NCBI RefSeq assembly: GCF_000376945.1
Contig: NZ_AQXU01000025.1
Coordinates: forward strand, 434,001-498,000
Source: Leeia oryzae DSM 17879
Lineage (GTDB): Bacteria > Pseudomonadota > Gammaproteobacteria > Burkholderiales > Leeiaceae
Length of the DNA: 64,000 nt
Reading direction: 5' to 3'
Part shown: one piece after another, positions 36,815 through 45,335 of the stretch
How the letters are laid out: each line of letters starts with the position of its first letter
How positions within the stretch are numbered: position 1 is the stretch's first letter
The notes under the pieces: model-generated
Told to the model about the DNA's origin: nothing
Seen by the model: only the letters and a program-made list of their open reading frames with translations
The model's database searches: none
Translations under genes and position numbers: made by a program

Positions 36815-37891
36815 ATGGCTGACTTGTTTGACAACCCGATGGGCCTGATGGGCTTTGAATTTGTAGAGTTTGCATCCCCCACCCCGAACGTGATCGAGCC
36901 GGTTTTCGAGATGCTGGGTTTTACCAAAGTAGCTACCCACCGCTCCAAGGACGTAGACCTGTACCGTCAGGGCGATATCAACTTCATCCTGAACCGTGAA
37001 CCCCGCAGCGTGGCTGGCTATTTTGCCGCAGAACACGGTCCGTCGGCCTGTGGCATGGCGTTTCGCGTGCGCGACAGCCACAAAGCCTACAACCGTGCGC
37101 TGGAACTGGGTGCCCAGCCGATCGACATCCCGACCGGCCCGATGGAACTGAAACTGCCAGCCATCAAGGGCATTGGCGGCGCACCGCTGTACCTGATCGA
37201 CCGCTTTGAAGACGGCAAGTCCATCTACGATATCGACTTCAAGTTTATCGACGGCGTAGACCGCCACCCCAAAGGCCACGGCTTTAGCATCATCGACCAC
37301 CTGACCCACAACGTTTACCGTGGCCGCATGAAGTTCTGGGGCGACTTCTACGAAACCATCTTTAACTTCCGTGAAATCCGCTACTTTGACATCAAGGGCG
37401 AATATACCGGCCTGACCTCACGCGCCATGACCGCACCAGACGGCAAGATCCGCATTCCGCTGAACGAAGAAGGCGGCAACGGCAAAGGTCAGATTGAAGA
37501 ATACCTGATGCAATACAACGGCGAAGGCATCCAGCACATTGCCCTGCTGACGGATGACCTGCTAGCCACCTGGGACAGCATGAAGAAAGCCGGCGTGCCG
37601 TTCATGACGGCACCACCAGCCACCTACTATGAGATGCTGGACAGCCGCCTGCCAGGCCATGGCGAGAATCCTTCCGAACTGCAGATGCGCGGTATCTTGC
37701 TGGATGGCTCAACCGAGAATGGCCAAAAGCGCCTGCTGCTGCAGATTTTCTCGGAAACCTTGCTGGGGCCGGTGTTCTTCGAGTTCATCCAGCGCAAGGG
37801 CGACGAAGGTTTTGGCGAAGGCAACTTCAAGGCACTGTTCGAATCCATTGAACGAGACCAGATCCGCCGCGGCGTGCTGGAAAACGCATAA
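36815..37891 (+). CDS. hppD: 4-Hydroxyphenylpyruvate dioxygenase
   Basis: A 358-aa non-haem iron enzyme converting 4-hydroxyphenylpyruvate to homogentisate. Iron ligands are the His in [12 protein letters not shown], the His in [13 protein letters not shown] and the Glu in [20 protein letters not shown], all in the C-terminal half of the two-module VOC fold. Start ATG 36815 is preceded by AGAGGAGA. The next gene begins 10 nt after its stop codon. Confidence 0.96.
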   Translation: MADLFDNPMGLMGFEFVEFASPTPNVIEPVFEMLGFTKVATHRSKDVDLYRQGDINFILNREPRSVAGYFAAEHGPSACGMAFRVRDSHKAYNRALELGAQPIDIPTGPMELKLPAIKGIGGAPLYLIDRFEDGKSIYDIDFKFIDGVDRHPKGHGFSIIDHLTHNVYRGRMKFWGDFYETIFNFREIRYFDIKGEYTGLTSRAMTAPDGKIRIPLNEEGGNGKGQIEEYLMQYNGEGIQHIALLTDDLLATWDSMKKAGVPFMTAPPATYYEMLDSRLPGHGENPSELQMRGILLDGSTENGQKRLLLQIFSETLLGPVFFEFIQRKGDEGFGEGNFKALFESIERDQIRRGVLENA

Positions 37892-37901
37892 GGAAGCCGT
37901 C

Positions 37902-38471
37902 ATGACCCTAGATACCCTGAAAATCGACCGCATCCACCATGTGGCGTATCGCTGCAAGGACGCCAAGGAAACCGTGCTCTGGTACCAGAAGATGCTGAAG
38001 ATGGACTTTGTGCTGGCGATTGCCGAAGACCTGGTGCCGTCGACCAAAGAACCGGACCCGTACATGCACATTTTCATGGATGCCGGTAACGGTAACGTAC
38101 TGGCCTTCTTTGAACTGCCGACCAAGCCGGAAATGGGTCGCGACCCGAACACCCCCAACTGGGTACAGCATATCGCCTTCAAGGTGAAAGATCGCGAGAC
38201 CCTACTGGGCTTTAAAACGCACCTGGAAGAAAACGGCGTGAAGGTGCTGGGCGTGACCGACCATGGCATTTTCCATTCGATCTATTTCTTTGACCCGAAT
38301 GGTCACCGTCTGGAACTGGCCTGCCCGGACGAAAATGAAACCGAGCAGCTCAAACAGCTGGACAGCGTGAAATGGGCGATGTTAGAAGAATGGTCGCAAA
38401 CCAAGCGCGCACCAAAGCATGCTGCCTTCCTGCACCAGCAGGAATTTGCCGACATTACCCCGGCCAAGTAA
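37902..38471 (+). CDS. VOC-superfamily metalloenzyme in the tyrosine cluster, role unknown
   Basis: A 189-aa two-module VOC protein. Candidate metal ligands are His13 (IHHVAY), Glu71 (LAFFELP), His90 (WVQHIAF) and Glu138 (HRLELACP), the spacing seen in glyoxalase I-like enzymes. HSIYFFDPNGHRLEL (125-139) resembles extradiol dioxygenase and FosA/B-type motifs too. It is the last gene before a terminator and is coupled to hppD. The cluster lacks hmgA, so a part in homogentisate ring opening, or in a later step, is possible; a GSH- or lactoyl-type isomerase is the alternative. It is not a fragment of hppD. Confidence 0.85.
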   Translation: MTLDTLKIDRIHHVAYRCKDAKETVLWYQKMLKMDFVLAIAEDLVPSTKEPDPYMHIFMDAGNGNVLAFFELPTKPEMGRDPNTPNWVQHIAFKVKDRETLLGFKTHLEENGVKVLGVTDHGIFHSIYFFDPNGHRLELACPDENETEQLKQLDSVKWAMLEEWSQTKRAPKHAAFLHQQEFADITPAK

Positions 38472-38487
38472 AGCTTAAGTTGTGTTA

Positions 38488-38528
38488 CCGTTATCCGGTG
38501 CCATCCCCTCACCGGATAACGGCTTTTT
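38488..38528 (+). terminator. Intrinsic terminator after the hppD-VOC operon
   Basis: 13-bp stem CCGTTATCCGGTG / CACCGGATAACGG (38488-38500, 38510-38522) followed by CTTTTT. It separates maiA from the hppD transcript. Confidence 0.92.
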
Positions 38529-38594
38529 CTTGTGGCATGGTGGCGACCACTAGCACCATAACATCACACAACTGCCACGTACCGGAGACCGCCC

Positions 38595-39242
38595 ATGGAA
38601 CTCTATACCTACTTCCGATCTTCCGCCGCCTACCGGGTACGTATCGCCCTTAACCTGAAAGGCGTGCAGGCCGAGTACCAGTATGTGCATCTGCTCAAAG
38701 ACGGCGGCCAGCAGCACCAGCCCGCCTACCAGCAGCTCAACCCCAACGAAACCGTGCCGACACTGGTCACCGAAGACGGTGCCATCACCCAGTCGCTGGC
38801 CATTTGCGAATACCTGGAAGAGCGCTACCCCAACCCGCCGCTACTGCCGGTCCACAGCATCGACCGCGCCTTTGTGCGCAGCATTGCCCAGACCATCGCC
38901 TGCGACATCCACCCCATCAACAACCTGCGGGTATTGCAATACCTGACCGGTACGCTTGGCATCTCCGAAGAACAGAAGTCGCAATGGTACGCCCACTGGG
39001 TACAACACGGCCTGACCGCCCTGGAAGCCCTGCTGACCAACCGTGATACCACGGGTCTGTGCTGTCTGGGCGACACTCCCACCCTGGCCGACCTGTGCCT
39101 GATCCCCCAGCTCTACAACGCCCGCCGCTTCAATATCGACCTTACCCCCTACCCGACACTGGTGCGGATTGATGCCCATTGCCAGACCTTGAGTGCATTT
39201 GCAGAGGCGGCACCAGAGAAGCAGGTAGATGCAGCAGTATAA
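38595..39242 (+). CDS. maiA: Maleylacetoacetate isomerase (zeta-class GST)
   Basis: A 215-aa glutathione-dependent isomerase converting maleylacetoacetate to fumarylacetoacetate. The zeta-class active-site motif SSAAYRVRIALNLKG (usually SSCSxRVRIAL) is at residues 9-23, followed by NPNETVPTLV and SLAICEYLEERYP in the thioredoxin fold. The second catalytic Cys of many zeta GSTs is replaced by Ala here. A GGAG Shine-Dalgarno precedes it; since a terminator lies upstream it needs its own promoter. Confidence 0.94.
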   Translation: MELYTYFRSSAAYRVRIALNLKGVQAEYQYVHLLKDGGQQHQPAYQQLNPNETVPTLVTEDGAITQSLAICEYLEERYPNPPLLPVHSIDRAFVRSIAQTIACDIHPINNLRVLQYLTGTLGISEEQKSQWYAHWVQHGLTALEALLTNRDTTGLCCLGDTPTLADLCLIPQLYNARRFNIDLTPYPTLVRIDAHCQTLSAFAEAAPEKQVDAAV

Positions 39243-39258
39243 AGACTGCCATTGATGC

Positions 39259-39459
39259 TTAGAAACAGACAAAGACAAAGGGCGGAAAATTCCGCCCTTT
39301 GTCTTTGTCTGCGTCAAACTGCTTCAGCTCTTTTTGCAGTGCCTGCCTAGCTTGTTGCCGTTTGGCTTTCTGACTGGGGCCGTGGGCACCTGCCGGTCTT
39401 TGTCTGGCTAGCACAGCCAGCGCGTTTCTGGGGACGATGGTCTTCCCGTGCTGTTTCAT
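39259..39459 (-). CDS. Small basic protein of unknown function
   Basis: A 66-aa ORF, not assigned to a named family. An excellent AAGGAGA Shine-Dalgarno is 6 nt before the ATG. The protein is basic (MKQHGKTIVPRNALAVLARQ; then HGPSQKAKRQQARQALQKEL) and resembles short proteins commonly seen in betaproteobacteria. Its last residues are encoded within the terminator hairpin at 39266-39311. Confidence 0.65.
   Translation of the reverse strand: MKQHGKTIVPRNALAVLARQRPAGAHGPSQKAKRQQARQALQKELKQFDADKDKGRNFPPFVFVCF
39266..39311. terminator. Long perfect bidirectional terminator after maiA
   Basis: 22-nt arms (39266-39287, 39290-39311) are exact reverse complements around a 2-nt centre, with a GGGCGGAA/TTCCGCCC core and A/T-rich flanks. 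It serves maiA on the plus strand and the small ORF on the minus strand, and overlaps the 3' end of the latter. Confidence 0.88.
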
Positions 39460-39695
39460 GCGGTCTCCTTGGTTGGTGAATGACGCGTGGTCACTGTCTT
39501 GTCAGACAGAGATAGTGGGGCTTTGTTCTGCCGGTTTCAAGATTTATTTCTGCATGCATGCTGTCATTTTTTCGTCATGCATCAGACATATTACTTTCAT
39601 GTAATGTCCTTAAACTGCCCTGTACGTACATAACACACAAGAGATGCCCGGACACTGCACGGGCACACCGTCAGGGAACGTTTCAGAGGATCAAC

Positions 39696-40970
39696 ATGCT
39701 AAACATGCACGCCGTCAAAGAGTCCAGGGCCGGACTGACCGAGATTGAATCGGAATACATAGCGCGCAGCCTGATGCGCCAGTCGCCCACCGTCACGCCG
39801 CAAAATACCAGTTTTGAAGTGCTGGACCTGCTGGCCACCCATCATGAAGTGATCGGTTTGCCGGTACTGGAAAACGGCCGTGCCATCGGGCTGATCAACC
39901 GCAATATCTTTAATGACGAAATGGCCAAGCCGTTCCGTCGCGACCTGTATGGTCGCAAAAGCTGTATCGCTTTCATGGACAAGCAGCCATTGGTGGTGAA
40001 CGAGCAGATGAGCATTCAGGAACTGTCTTTCAAGGTGATTGCCGGTGGCGGCAAGACGCTGAACGACGGTTTTATCATTACTGATAATGATGGCATGTAT
40101 CTGGGCATTGGCACCGGTGAAGACCTGGTGAAGGTGGTCAGCTACCTGCAGGCCGAGAAAAACCGGCTGGTGATGGAGAGCATCAATTACGCCAGCGTGA
40201 TCCAGAAATCGTTCATGCGCTCTTCGCGCGAGGACATGGCCGAGGCGCTGGAAGATTACTTCATCCACTGGGAACCACGTGACAAGGTAGGCGGGGATTA
40301 TTACTTCTGCAAGAAATTCCACGACGGCTTCTTCATTGCCCTGATCGACTGTACCGGCCATGGCGTGCCGGGTGCCTTCATGACCCTGATCATGGCGGCG
40401 TTTCTGGACCATATTCTGCTGGAAGACAACCGTCATGACCCGGCCGGCGCGCTGGCGCTGATGAACCAGAAGGTGAAAACTGCACTGGGGCAGATCAGCG
40501 AACAGAATATTGTGCCGATTGACGGCGGCAAGCATGACCACCATGACAAGTCTGACGACGGCATGGATACCGCGTTTTGCTGGGTCAGCCAGGCGGAGAA
40601 CAAGATGGTGTATGCCGGTGCCAAAACCCCGTTGTTCTTGCTGGGGCTGGGCGATACCGAGATCACCATTATTGAGGGTGACAAAAAAGGCGTGGGCTAT
40701 GTGGATACGCCAATGGATTACACCTGGCGCAACCAGGAAATCCGGCTGGACAAGGGTATGTCGGTGTACCTGACCACCGATGGCATCATCGACCAGATTG
40801 GTGGCAGCAAAGAGATTGCCTTTGGCAAGAAGCGTTTTTGCCGCCTGCTGCTGGAGCAGCGGGCCAAGCCGATGGCCGCCCAGGCGCCTGCCATCATGAA
40901 GGCTTTTTATGAATACCAGGGCAGCCAGCGCCGTCGCGACGACGTGAGCTTTCTGGGCTTTCGCATCTAA
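39696..40970 (+). CDS. SpoIIE/PP2C-type phosphatase with tandem CBS domains (SiaA-like role)
   Basis: A 424-aa protein. Residues about 20-145 are two CBS motifs (SPTVTPQNTSFEVLDLLATHHEVIGLPVLENG; PLVVNEQMSIQELSFKVIAGG). Residues about 195-420 are a PP2C SpoIIE domain with GGDYYFCKKF, ALIDCTGHGVPGAFMT, TTDGIIDQ and RRDDVSFLG metal-binding Asp residues. With the next two genes it forms a SiaABC-like partner switch; known SiaA has a membrane/HAMP sensor instead of CBS, so the input may be a nucleotide. The ATG at 39696 has AGAGGA before it. Confidence 0.88.
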   Translation: MLNMHAVKESRAGLTEIESEYIARSLMRQSPTVTPQNTSFEVLDLLATHHEVIGLPVLENGRAIGLINRNIFNDEMAKPFRRDLYGRKSCIAFMDKQPLVVNEQMSIQELSFKVIAGGGKTLNDGFIITDNDGMYLGIGTGEDLVKVVSYLQAEKNRLVMESINYASVIQKSFMRSSREDMAEALEDYFIHWEPRDKVGGDYYFCKKFHDGFFIALIDCTGHGVPGAFMTLIMAAFLDHILLEDNRHDPAGALALMNQKVKTALGQISEQNIVPIDGGKHDHHDKSDDGMDTAFCWVSQAENKMVYAGAKTPLFLLGLGDTEITIIEGDKKGVGYVDTPMDYTWRNQEIRLDKGMSVYLTTDGIIDQIGGSKEIAFGKKRFCRLLLEQRAKPMAAQAPAIMKAFYEYQGSQRRRDDVSFLGFRI

Positions 40971-40994
40971 CCAAACCAACACAGAAAGCATGTC

Positions 40995-41549
40995 ATGCAG
41001 TTAGACCTGTTTAGCGCCTTCCGTAACAGTGCCGATTTCAACGGGGTGCTGTTCTATTACAACGGCCAGTTGTCACAAAACGTGATCAACACCATGAGCG
41101 ACACGCTCAAACACCGCCTGGAAAACGAAGAAGCCGCCCAGGCCAAGGCCAGAAAGCTGTTTTCGAGTTTTATCGAGATGGTGCAGAACGCGCTCCATTA
41201 TTCGCCCCCGGACCCGGACGGCAACGGCGAAAAAGTAGGCGCCGTGGCGGTGGGTAAGCAAGACAACAAGTTTTACATCGTATGCGGCAACCTGGTGGAA
41301 AGCCAGTATGCGGCCCGCATCCGCGAAAAAATCGAACCCTTGCGCAGCATGACGCTGGACGAGATCAAGAAGGCGTACCGCGCCCAGCTGAAAAACGACC
41401 AGCACGAGAACGAAGACAGCGTCAGCAAAGGCGCGGGGTTGGGGTTCTTGACTGTCGCCCGCGATGCGTCTGAACCGATTGAATACAGCCTGATGAACGT
41501 ACCGGCCCATGACGAGCTGGCCTACTTTTATCTGAAAGCGATTGTTTAA
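40995..41549 (+). CDS. siaB: SiaB-family protein kinase (DUF6272)
   Basis: A 184-aa protein matching the SiaB/DUF6272 family: FNGVLFYYNGQLSQNVINTMSDTLKHRLE, then SSFIEMVQNALHYSPPD (N-box Asn) and GAGLGFLTVARDAS (G-box), a GHKL/HPK-like ATP site. In Pseudomonas SiaB phosphorylates SiaC. It is 24 nt after the phosphatase gene and 39 nt before the SiaC-like gene. Confidence 0.88.
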   Translation: MQLDLFSAFRNSADFNGVLFYYNGQLSQNVINTMSDTLKHRLENEEAAQAKARKLFSSFIEMVQNALHYSPPDPDGNGEKVGAVAVGKQDNKFYIVCGNLVESQYAARIREKIEPLRSMTLDEIKKAYRAQLKNDQHENEDSVSKGAGLGFLTVARDASEPIEYSLMNVPAHDELAYFYLKAIV

Positions 41550-41588
41550 GACCTTAAGAAGACATTAAGTATCTAAAAGGAAAATACC

Positions 41589-41984
41589 ATGCACGATTTT
41601 TATCTGGCCCGTACCAGCCACTCCCCTGAGATCAACTTCCAGTTTAGCCGCCACCATTTGTCCATGACGGGCGAAGCCTACCCGGAAAATGCCAATGACT
41701 TCTTTTTGCCGGTGCTGGGGCAGCTAAAGCATTACCTGGACCATACCGATGGCCAGCATATCGTGTTTGATTTCCGCCTGACCTATTTCAACAGTGCCGC
41801 CACCAAAATGCTGTACACGCTGTTTGGCCTCTTGAACGAGTCTGCCAGCACACGTAACCGCATTACACTGAACTGGTTCCATGACGTGGAAGACGACACC
41901 ATTCTGGAATTTGGCGAAGGGATTCAGGATGATTTTCTGGCGCTGGATTTCCACGCCATTGCAGAAGACCTGGCCGCTGCCTGA
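41589..41984 (+). CDS. siaC: SiaC-family (DUF1987) partner-switch protein
   Basis: A 131-aa protein with the DUF1987 motif SMTGEAYPENANDFFLPVL and the phospho-acceptor region FDFRLTYFNSAATKM, in which Ser69 aligns with the known Thr phosphorylation site of SiaC. Unphosphorylated SiaC activates a diguanylate cyclase in Pseudomonas. Here the nearest GGDEF gene is convergent, 76 nt downstream, not in the operon. Confidence 0.9.
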   Translation: MHDFYLARTSHSPEINFQFSRHHLSMTGEAYPENANDFFLPVLGQLKHYLDHTDGQHIVFDFRLTYFNSAATKMLYTLFGLLNESASTRNRITLNWFHDVEDDTILEFGEGIQDDFLALDFHAIAEDLAAA

Positions 41985-42010
41985 CCCTCTGCCCGCCTTA
42001 GGCTTTTCCC

Positions 42011-42041
42011 ATCGCCCGTGCCGTTCACGGGCGATTTTTTT
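42011..42041 (+). terminator. Intrinsic terminator after the SiaC-like gene
   Basis: 10-bp stem ATCGCCCGTG / CACGGGCGAT (42011-42020, 42026-42035) with a 5-nt loop and a T run to 42041. Confidence 0.92.
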
Positions 42042-42060
42042 GCTAGCTACCCCGGCCGGA

Positions 42061-43260
42061 TTACAGCAGGTTGTAACCCAGTTCTGCAGCGGGCAACACC
42101 AGCGGTTTGGTGGTACCGATGATACGGTCACGTCCCATCTGCTTGGCCAGGTACATGCGATGGTCGGCAATATCTACCAGTGTCTGCCAGTCATGGCTAC
42201 CTTCTTCTTGCAGGTCGGCCACGCCGATGCTCGCCGTGAGCAGCGTATCGTCCGGCCGCCGGCCAAAGCCATGGTTGCGTAGTCGTTGCAGCGCTTGCAT
42301 GGCTTGCTGGCAATCGGTGTTTGGCATCAGCAGCAGAAACTCCTCGCCCCCCCAACGGATCAGGATATCCCCCTGACGCACGCGGTCGCACAACGCCTGG
42401 GCAAACTGTTGCAGCACCTGGTCACCCTGATGGTGGCCAAAGGTGTCATTGATCGATTTGAAATGATCGATATCGAAAAAAGCCACCGACAAGGGATGGC
42501 CGCTCCGGCTGGCAAGCATGCATTGCAGGTGAATCACTTCTTCACCGCTGCGGCGTGAAAAGGCCCCCGTCAGCGGGTCACGCACGGCTTGCAGCACCAG
42601 TGCGATCATGAAGGCCAACTGGCACACACCCGCCAGTGCCGCCACCCCGGCAATCAGTCCCTGTAGCCAGAAAGCGCCCCAGAACGACGGCCAATCAACC
42701 ACCGGAAAGCGGAAATAACCGGCCAGGATATGTGCCACCAGAATGGGCAGGACAAAAATAAGGCTTTCGAACAGGGTCAGGGGGAAGATGGAAATCCCCG
42801 CCAGCAGAATGAACGGCAGAAAAGCATAACCGGTACCGACCGCAGCAGAAGCACCATTCAGATGGTAAGGGGTGAGCAGCAGGTACGACACCATATAGAA
42901 CACGGTGGGGATGGCAAACAGCATGGCCATGCCCCGCCAGGCACTCATCAGGGTGATTTCCGGCTTGTAGCCGAACAGAATGAAGCTGAAACAGGCGGTA
43001 GCGCCGATACGCAGCAGCACCAGATGCCAGGCCAGCGGATTGGGCAGCACCAACAGGTCGACAAACATCCACAGAGGGGTTAGTACCGCGAACAGGCTGG
43101 CAAACAGGCGCACGCGGTTCAGGATCATCTGGGCGCGGCGATTGCCCATCAACTGCATGTGCGGCCGGGGGGATACCAGCCAGATGGCCTCTGTCGGGCT
43201 CAGTTCGCCCGGTAGCAAGCCGAGCAGCTTCACCAACATGGTCGAGTGGAATAGCCTCAT
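42061..43260 (-). CDS. Membrane diguanylate cyclase (GGDEF)
   Basis: A 399-aa protein with about six membrane segments (residues 45-220) and a C-terminal GGDEF domain. The active site is GGEEF, with the inhibitory I-site RxxD as RQGD five residues before it, plus the DIDHFKSINDTFGHHQGD metal site. It should make cyclic di-GMP and be product-inhibited. No SiaC-docking coiled coil is obvious. The ATG at 43260 has an AAGGAG Shine-Dalgarno; ATG 43320 adds twenty residues. Confidence 0.93.
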   Translation of the reverse strand: MRLFHSTMLVKLLGLLPGELSPTEAIWLVSPRPHMQLMGNRRAQMILNRVRLFASLFAVLTPLWMFVDLLVLPNPLAWHLVLLRIGATACFSFILFGYKPEITLMSAWRGMAMLFAIPTVFYMVSYLLLTPYHLNGASAAVGTGYAFLPFILLAGISIFPLTLFESLIFVLPILVAHILAGYFRFPVVDWPSFWGAFWLQGLIAGVAALAGVCQLAFMIALVLQAVRDPLTGAFSRRSGEEVIHLQCMLASRSGHPLSVAFFDIDHFKSINDTFGHHQGDQVLQQFAQALCDRVRQGDILIRWGGEEFLLLMPNTDCQQAMQALQRLRNHGFGRRPDDTLLTASIGVADLQEEGSHDWQTLVDIADHRMYLAKQMGRDRIIGTTKPLVLPAAELGYNLL

Positions 43261-43703
43261 GAAACACTCCTTGCGGATTACGCTCAATGACCTTCTTGCC
43301 ACATGAAATTGTCTGGCCAATTACCCTTGACCCGGGGGAATCGCCCGTCAAACACGGCATGTCTTGGTCGAGTCCGGACAGCAGCGTAGCACATGTCAAG
43401 TGGGTAAGATAATCATTGCGTCAAGAAGGGTGCGCTTACCACATCGGCCGGTCTGGTGAACAGACACTGGCATGACATGGACGGCGATGCCGCGCAGCAA
43501 CCCGCCAGCCATGTTGCCTTTTCCCATGCATTTTCCTGAATGACCGGGATTTACGCCCCGTGCGGCCCGAAACCTCTTGTCAGCAGGAATCTTTCCATCT
43601 AGCATGAAGAAACGGGGCAATTATTTCACCAAATGAATTGCGCCGATGCTTCAGCGATGTCTGCTTACATAAGCCATACCGGTTAACACAGGAAACAAGT
43701 GTC
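43261..43703. other. Intergenic region upstream of the GGDEF gene
   Basis: A 443-nt gap. A TTGACA on the minus strand near 43392-43397 could be a -35 but has no good -10. No c-di-GMP riboswitch fold or convincing ORF was recognised. Confidence 0.3.
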
Positions 43704-43958
43704 ATGAAGGTGAAGGTTTACGAAGACGTTAACAGCCGGCAGATCCGGCTGGTAATGCATAACAATATGGGGCTGGAACAGCTGCCAGCCCAGCTATTGA
43801 GCGCTTTGGGTGAACTGCATTTGCGTACCGTACTCGACTCCGAGGAGCTGCTGTTCCCGGCAGGGGTCAATGTCAGCTGCGCCATTCCGGAACTGATCCA
43901 GCAGGGTTATCACGTCTGCGAACCTCAAGCGGAAGATCATCTGTCTTCTGCTGCCTGA
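43704..43958 (+). CDS. Small protein, YcgL-like
   Basis: An 84-aa ORF with an AGGAAAC Shine-Dalgarno and start at 43704. The order VYED...LPAQLLSALGEL...IPELIQQGYHVCEP loosely resembles YcgL-domain proteins (VPEELL...GYYLQLP). Three nt separate it from the convergent nnrS stop codon. Function unknown; the YcgL comparison is tentative. Confidence 0.55.
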   Translation: MKVKVYEDVNSRQIRLVMHNNMGLEQLPAQLLSALGELHLRTVLDSEELLFPAGVNVSCAIPELIQQGYHVCEPQAEDHLSSAA

Positions 43959-43961
43959 CCC

Positions 43962-45179
43962 TTACCCCGCTGCGCCATCTGCCCTTGGCCGCCAGTAGAT
44001 GGTGGCATACTGGCTCGCCCATAAGCCAAAACATAGCAGCCACAGGCTGACAGACAAGCCCAGCCATGCCGCATAGTTGCCCGGCAGTATCTCGGCCAGC
44101 ATGCGGCTAAGCACACACCCCTGAAATACCCAGAAAATGACCCAGGTACTGCGATTGGCCACCAGCTTGTTGCCAGAATGCCCCAGCGTGACACGCGTGA
44201 CCATGGCCAGCAGCAGTGAGCACATCAGGCCAATGGTAATGGCGTGGAACGGTGCCAGCCCCAACAGGCTGACCCCGGCAAAATGGCCGATATCCTGCAC
44301 GCTAAACAGGGCAAAACCGATGCCCAGCCACAGAAAACCGATATGCAGCATGGCGAGAATGGGGGTACCGAGGCTCCGCCAACCCTGCCAACGGTAGCTG
44401 GTATACAGCGCCAGCCCCAGCATCGGTGCATCTGCCAGCAGGCGCCAGCCGCTATCGCCCAATAGTTGCAAGGCGCCATGCAGCAGGGACAAGCCGAGCC
44501 AGCTTTTCAGCATCCAGTCCGGACGCCAGGGGGTAATGCTGGGAATGACGCTCATGGTAAAGAACGGCACCATGCGATGGGCCACGGTCAGGAATACCGG
44601 GATCAGATAGCCCCAGACGCCGAACTGGATCGCCAGCGTCTGGCACAAGGCTTTACCGGTCGCCAGCCAGGCCAGCGTCAGAATAGCCGACACGCAACCG
44701 CCCACCAGACCGGCAGAGGCACTGTACGGGTGCAGCTTGTTGGCCGCCGGACTGGCCCGGGTTTGCCGGACGAACCAGACCGTGCCGGTCAGCATGCTGG
44801 CAAGCCAGGTCAGCAACGCCAGCACCAGCCAGAGCTTGCCGGCCAGCAGCCCCGCATAGGTCAGGATGGCAAAGGCAACCCAGCCCAGCGCCATGGGAAT
44901 GTACACGCGTGCAGCAGGCGGGTCGACGTTCATCCAGCGCGGGCCGGCGGTAAACAGAAAGCCGAAGAAGAAGGGGGTAAACAGGCCGTACAGCATCAGC
45001 ACCAGATGGCCTTCGTGCGAGCTCACGCCTTCCGGTAACGGCGGCCACCAGCCGAACCGGCCACCCAGCGTAGCGCCCCACCACAGCATGACCAACAGCG
45101 TCTGCACGACCCCGACAAAGAACATCATCCGGTGCGGCGCACTGCTAAAGGTGCTCAATGTTTTGAATAGCGATTTCAT
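43962..45179 (-). CDS. nnrS: NnrS-family membrane haem-copper protein
   Basis: A 405-aa, strongly hydrophobic protein with about twelve membrane segments. FFFGFLFTAGPRW near residue 75, VAHRMVPFFTMSVIP, FHAITIGLMCSLLLAMVTRVTLGHSG and HEGHLVLMLYG carry the conserved histidines of the NnrS family, which is linked to nitric-oxide metabolism and resistance. A candidate FNR-like box lies about 84 nt upstream. Confidence 0.93.
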   Translation of the reverse strand: MKSLFKTLSTFSSAPHRMMFFVGVVQTLLVMLWWGATLGGRFGWWPPLPEGVSSHEGHLVLMLYGLFTPFFFGFLFTAGPRWMNVDPPAARVYIPMALGWVAFAILTYAGLLAGKLWLVLALLTWLASMLTGTVWFVRQTRASPAANKLHPYSASAGLVGGCVSAILTLAWLATGKALCQTLAIQFGVWGYLIPVFLTVAHRMVPFFTMSVIPSITPWRPDWMLKSWLGLSLLHGALQLLGDSGWRLLADAPMLGLALYTSYRWQGWRSLGTPILAMLHIGFLWLGIGFALFSVQDIGHFAGVSLLGLAPFHAITIGLMCSLLLAMVTRVTLGHSGNKLVANRSTWVIFWVFQGCVLSRMLAEILPGNYAAWLGLSVSLWLLCFGLWASQYATIYWRPRADGAAG

Positions 45180-45214
45180 GATGTTAAAACCCGACTAACT
45201 TACTCAGTCACTGC

Positions 45215-45220
45215 AGTATA
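45215..45220 (-). promoter_or_regulatory. Candidate -10 (TATACT) of nnrS
   Basis: TATACT on the minus strand is a near-consensus -10. It places the FNR-like box centred at about -61.5, a known class I position. Confidence 0.45.
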
Positions 45221-45262
45221 AGACCAAACTTTGACCGGCTTACACAGGCGCATTTGCTTTTC

Positions 45263-45276
45263 TTGACCTATAACAA
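45263..45276. promoter_or_regulatory. FNR/Anr-like box between nnrS and ubiU
   Basis: TTGAC-CTAT-AACAA matches the FNR consensus TTGAT-N4-ATCAA at 8 of 10 positions. It lies upstream of both genes; for ubiU an extended -10 (TGT-GATAGC, 45295-45303) puts it at about -41.5, the class II position. Confidence 0.55.
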
Positions 45277-45335
45277 ACAACCCGAAAAAACCGCTGTGAT
45301 AGCCTCTGGGCATGCTGAATCCGGAGTCAATACAC

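Noticed and set aside
43396-43620. 74-aa minus-strand ORF upstream of the GGDEF gene
   Set aside because: No Shine-Dalgarno or domain features; it lies in the promoter region.
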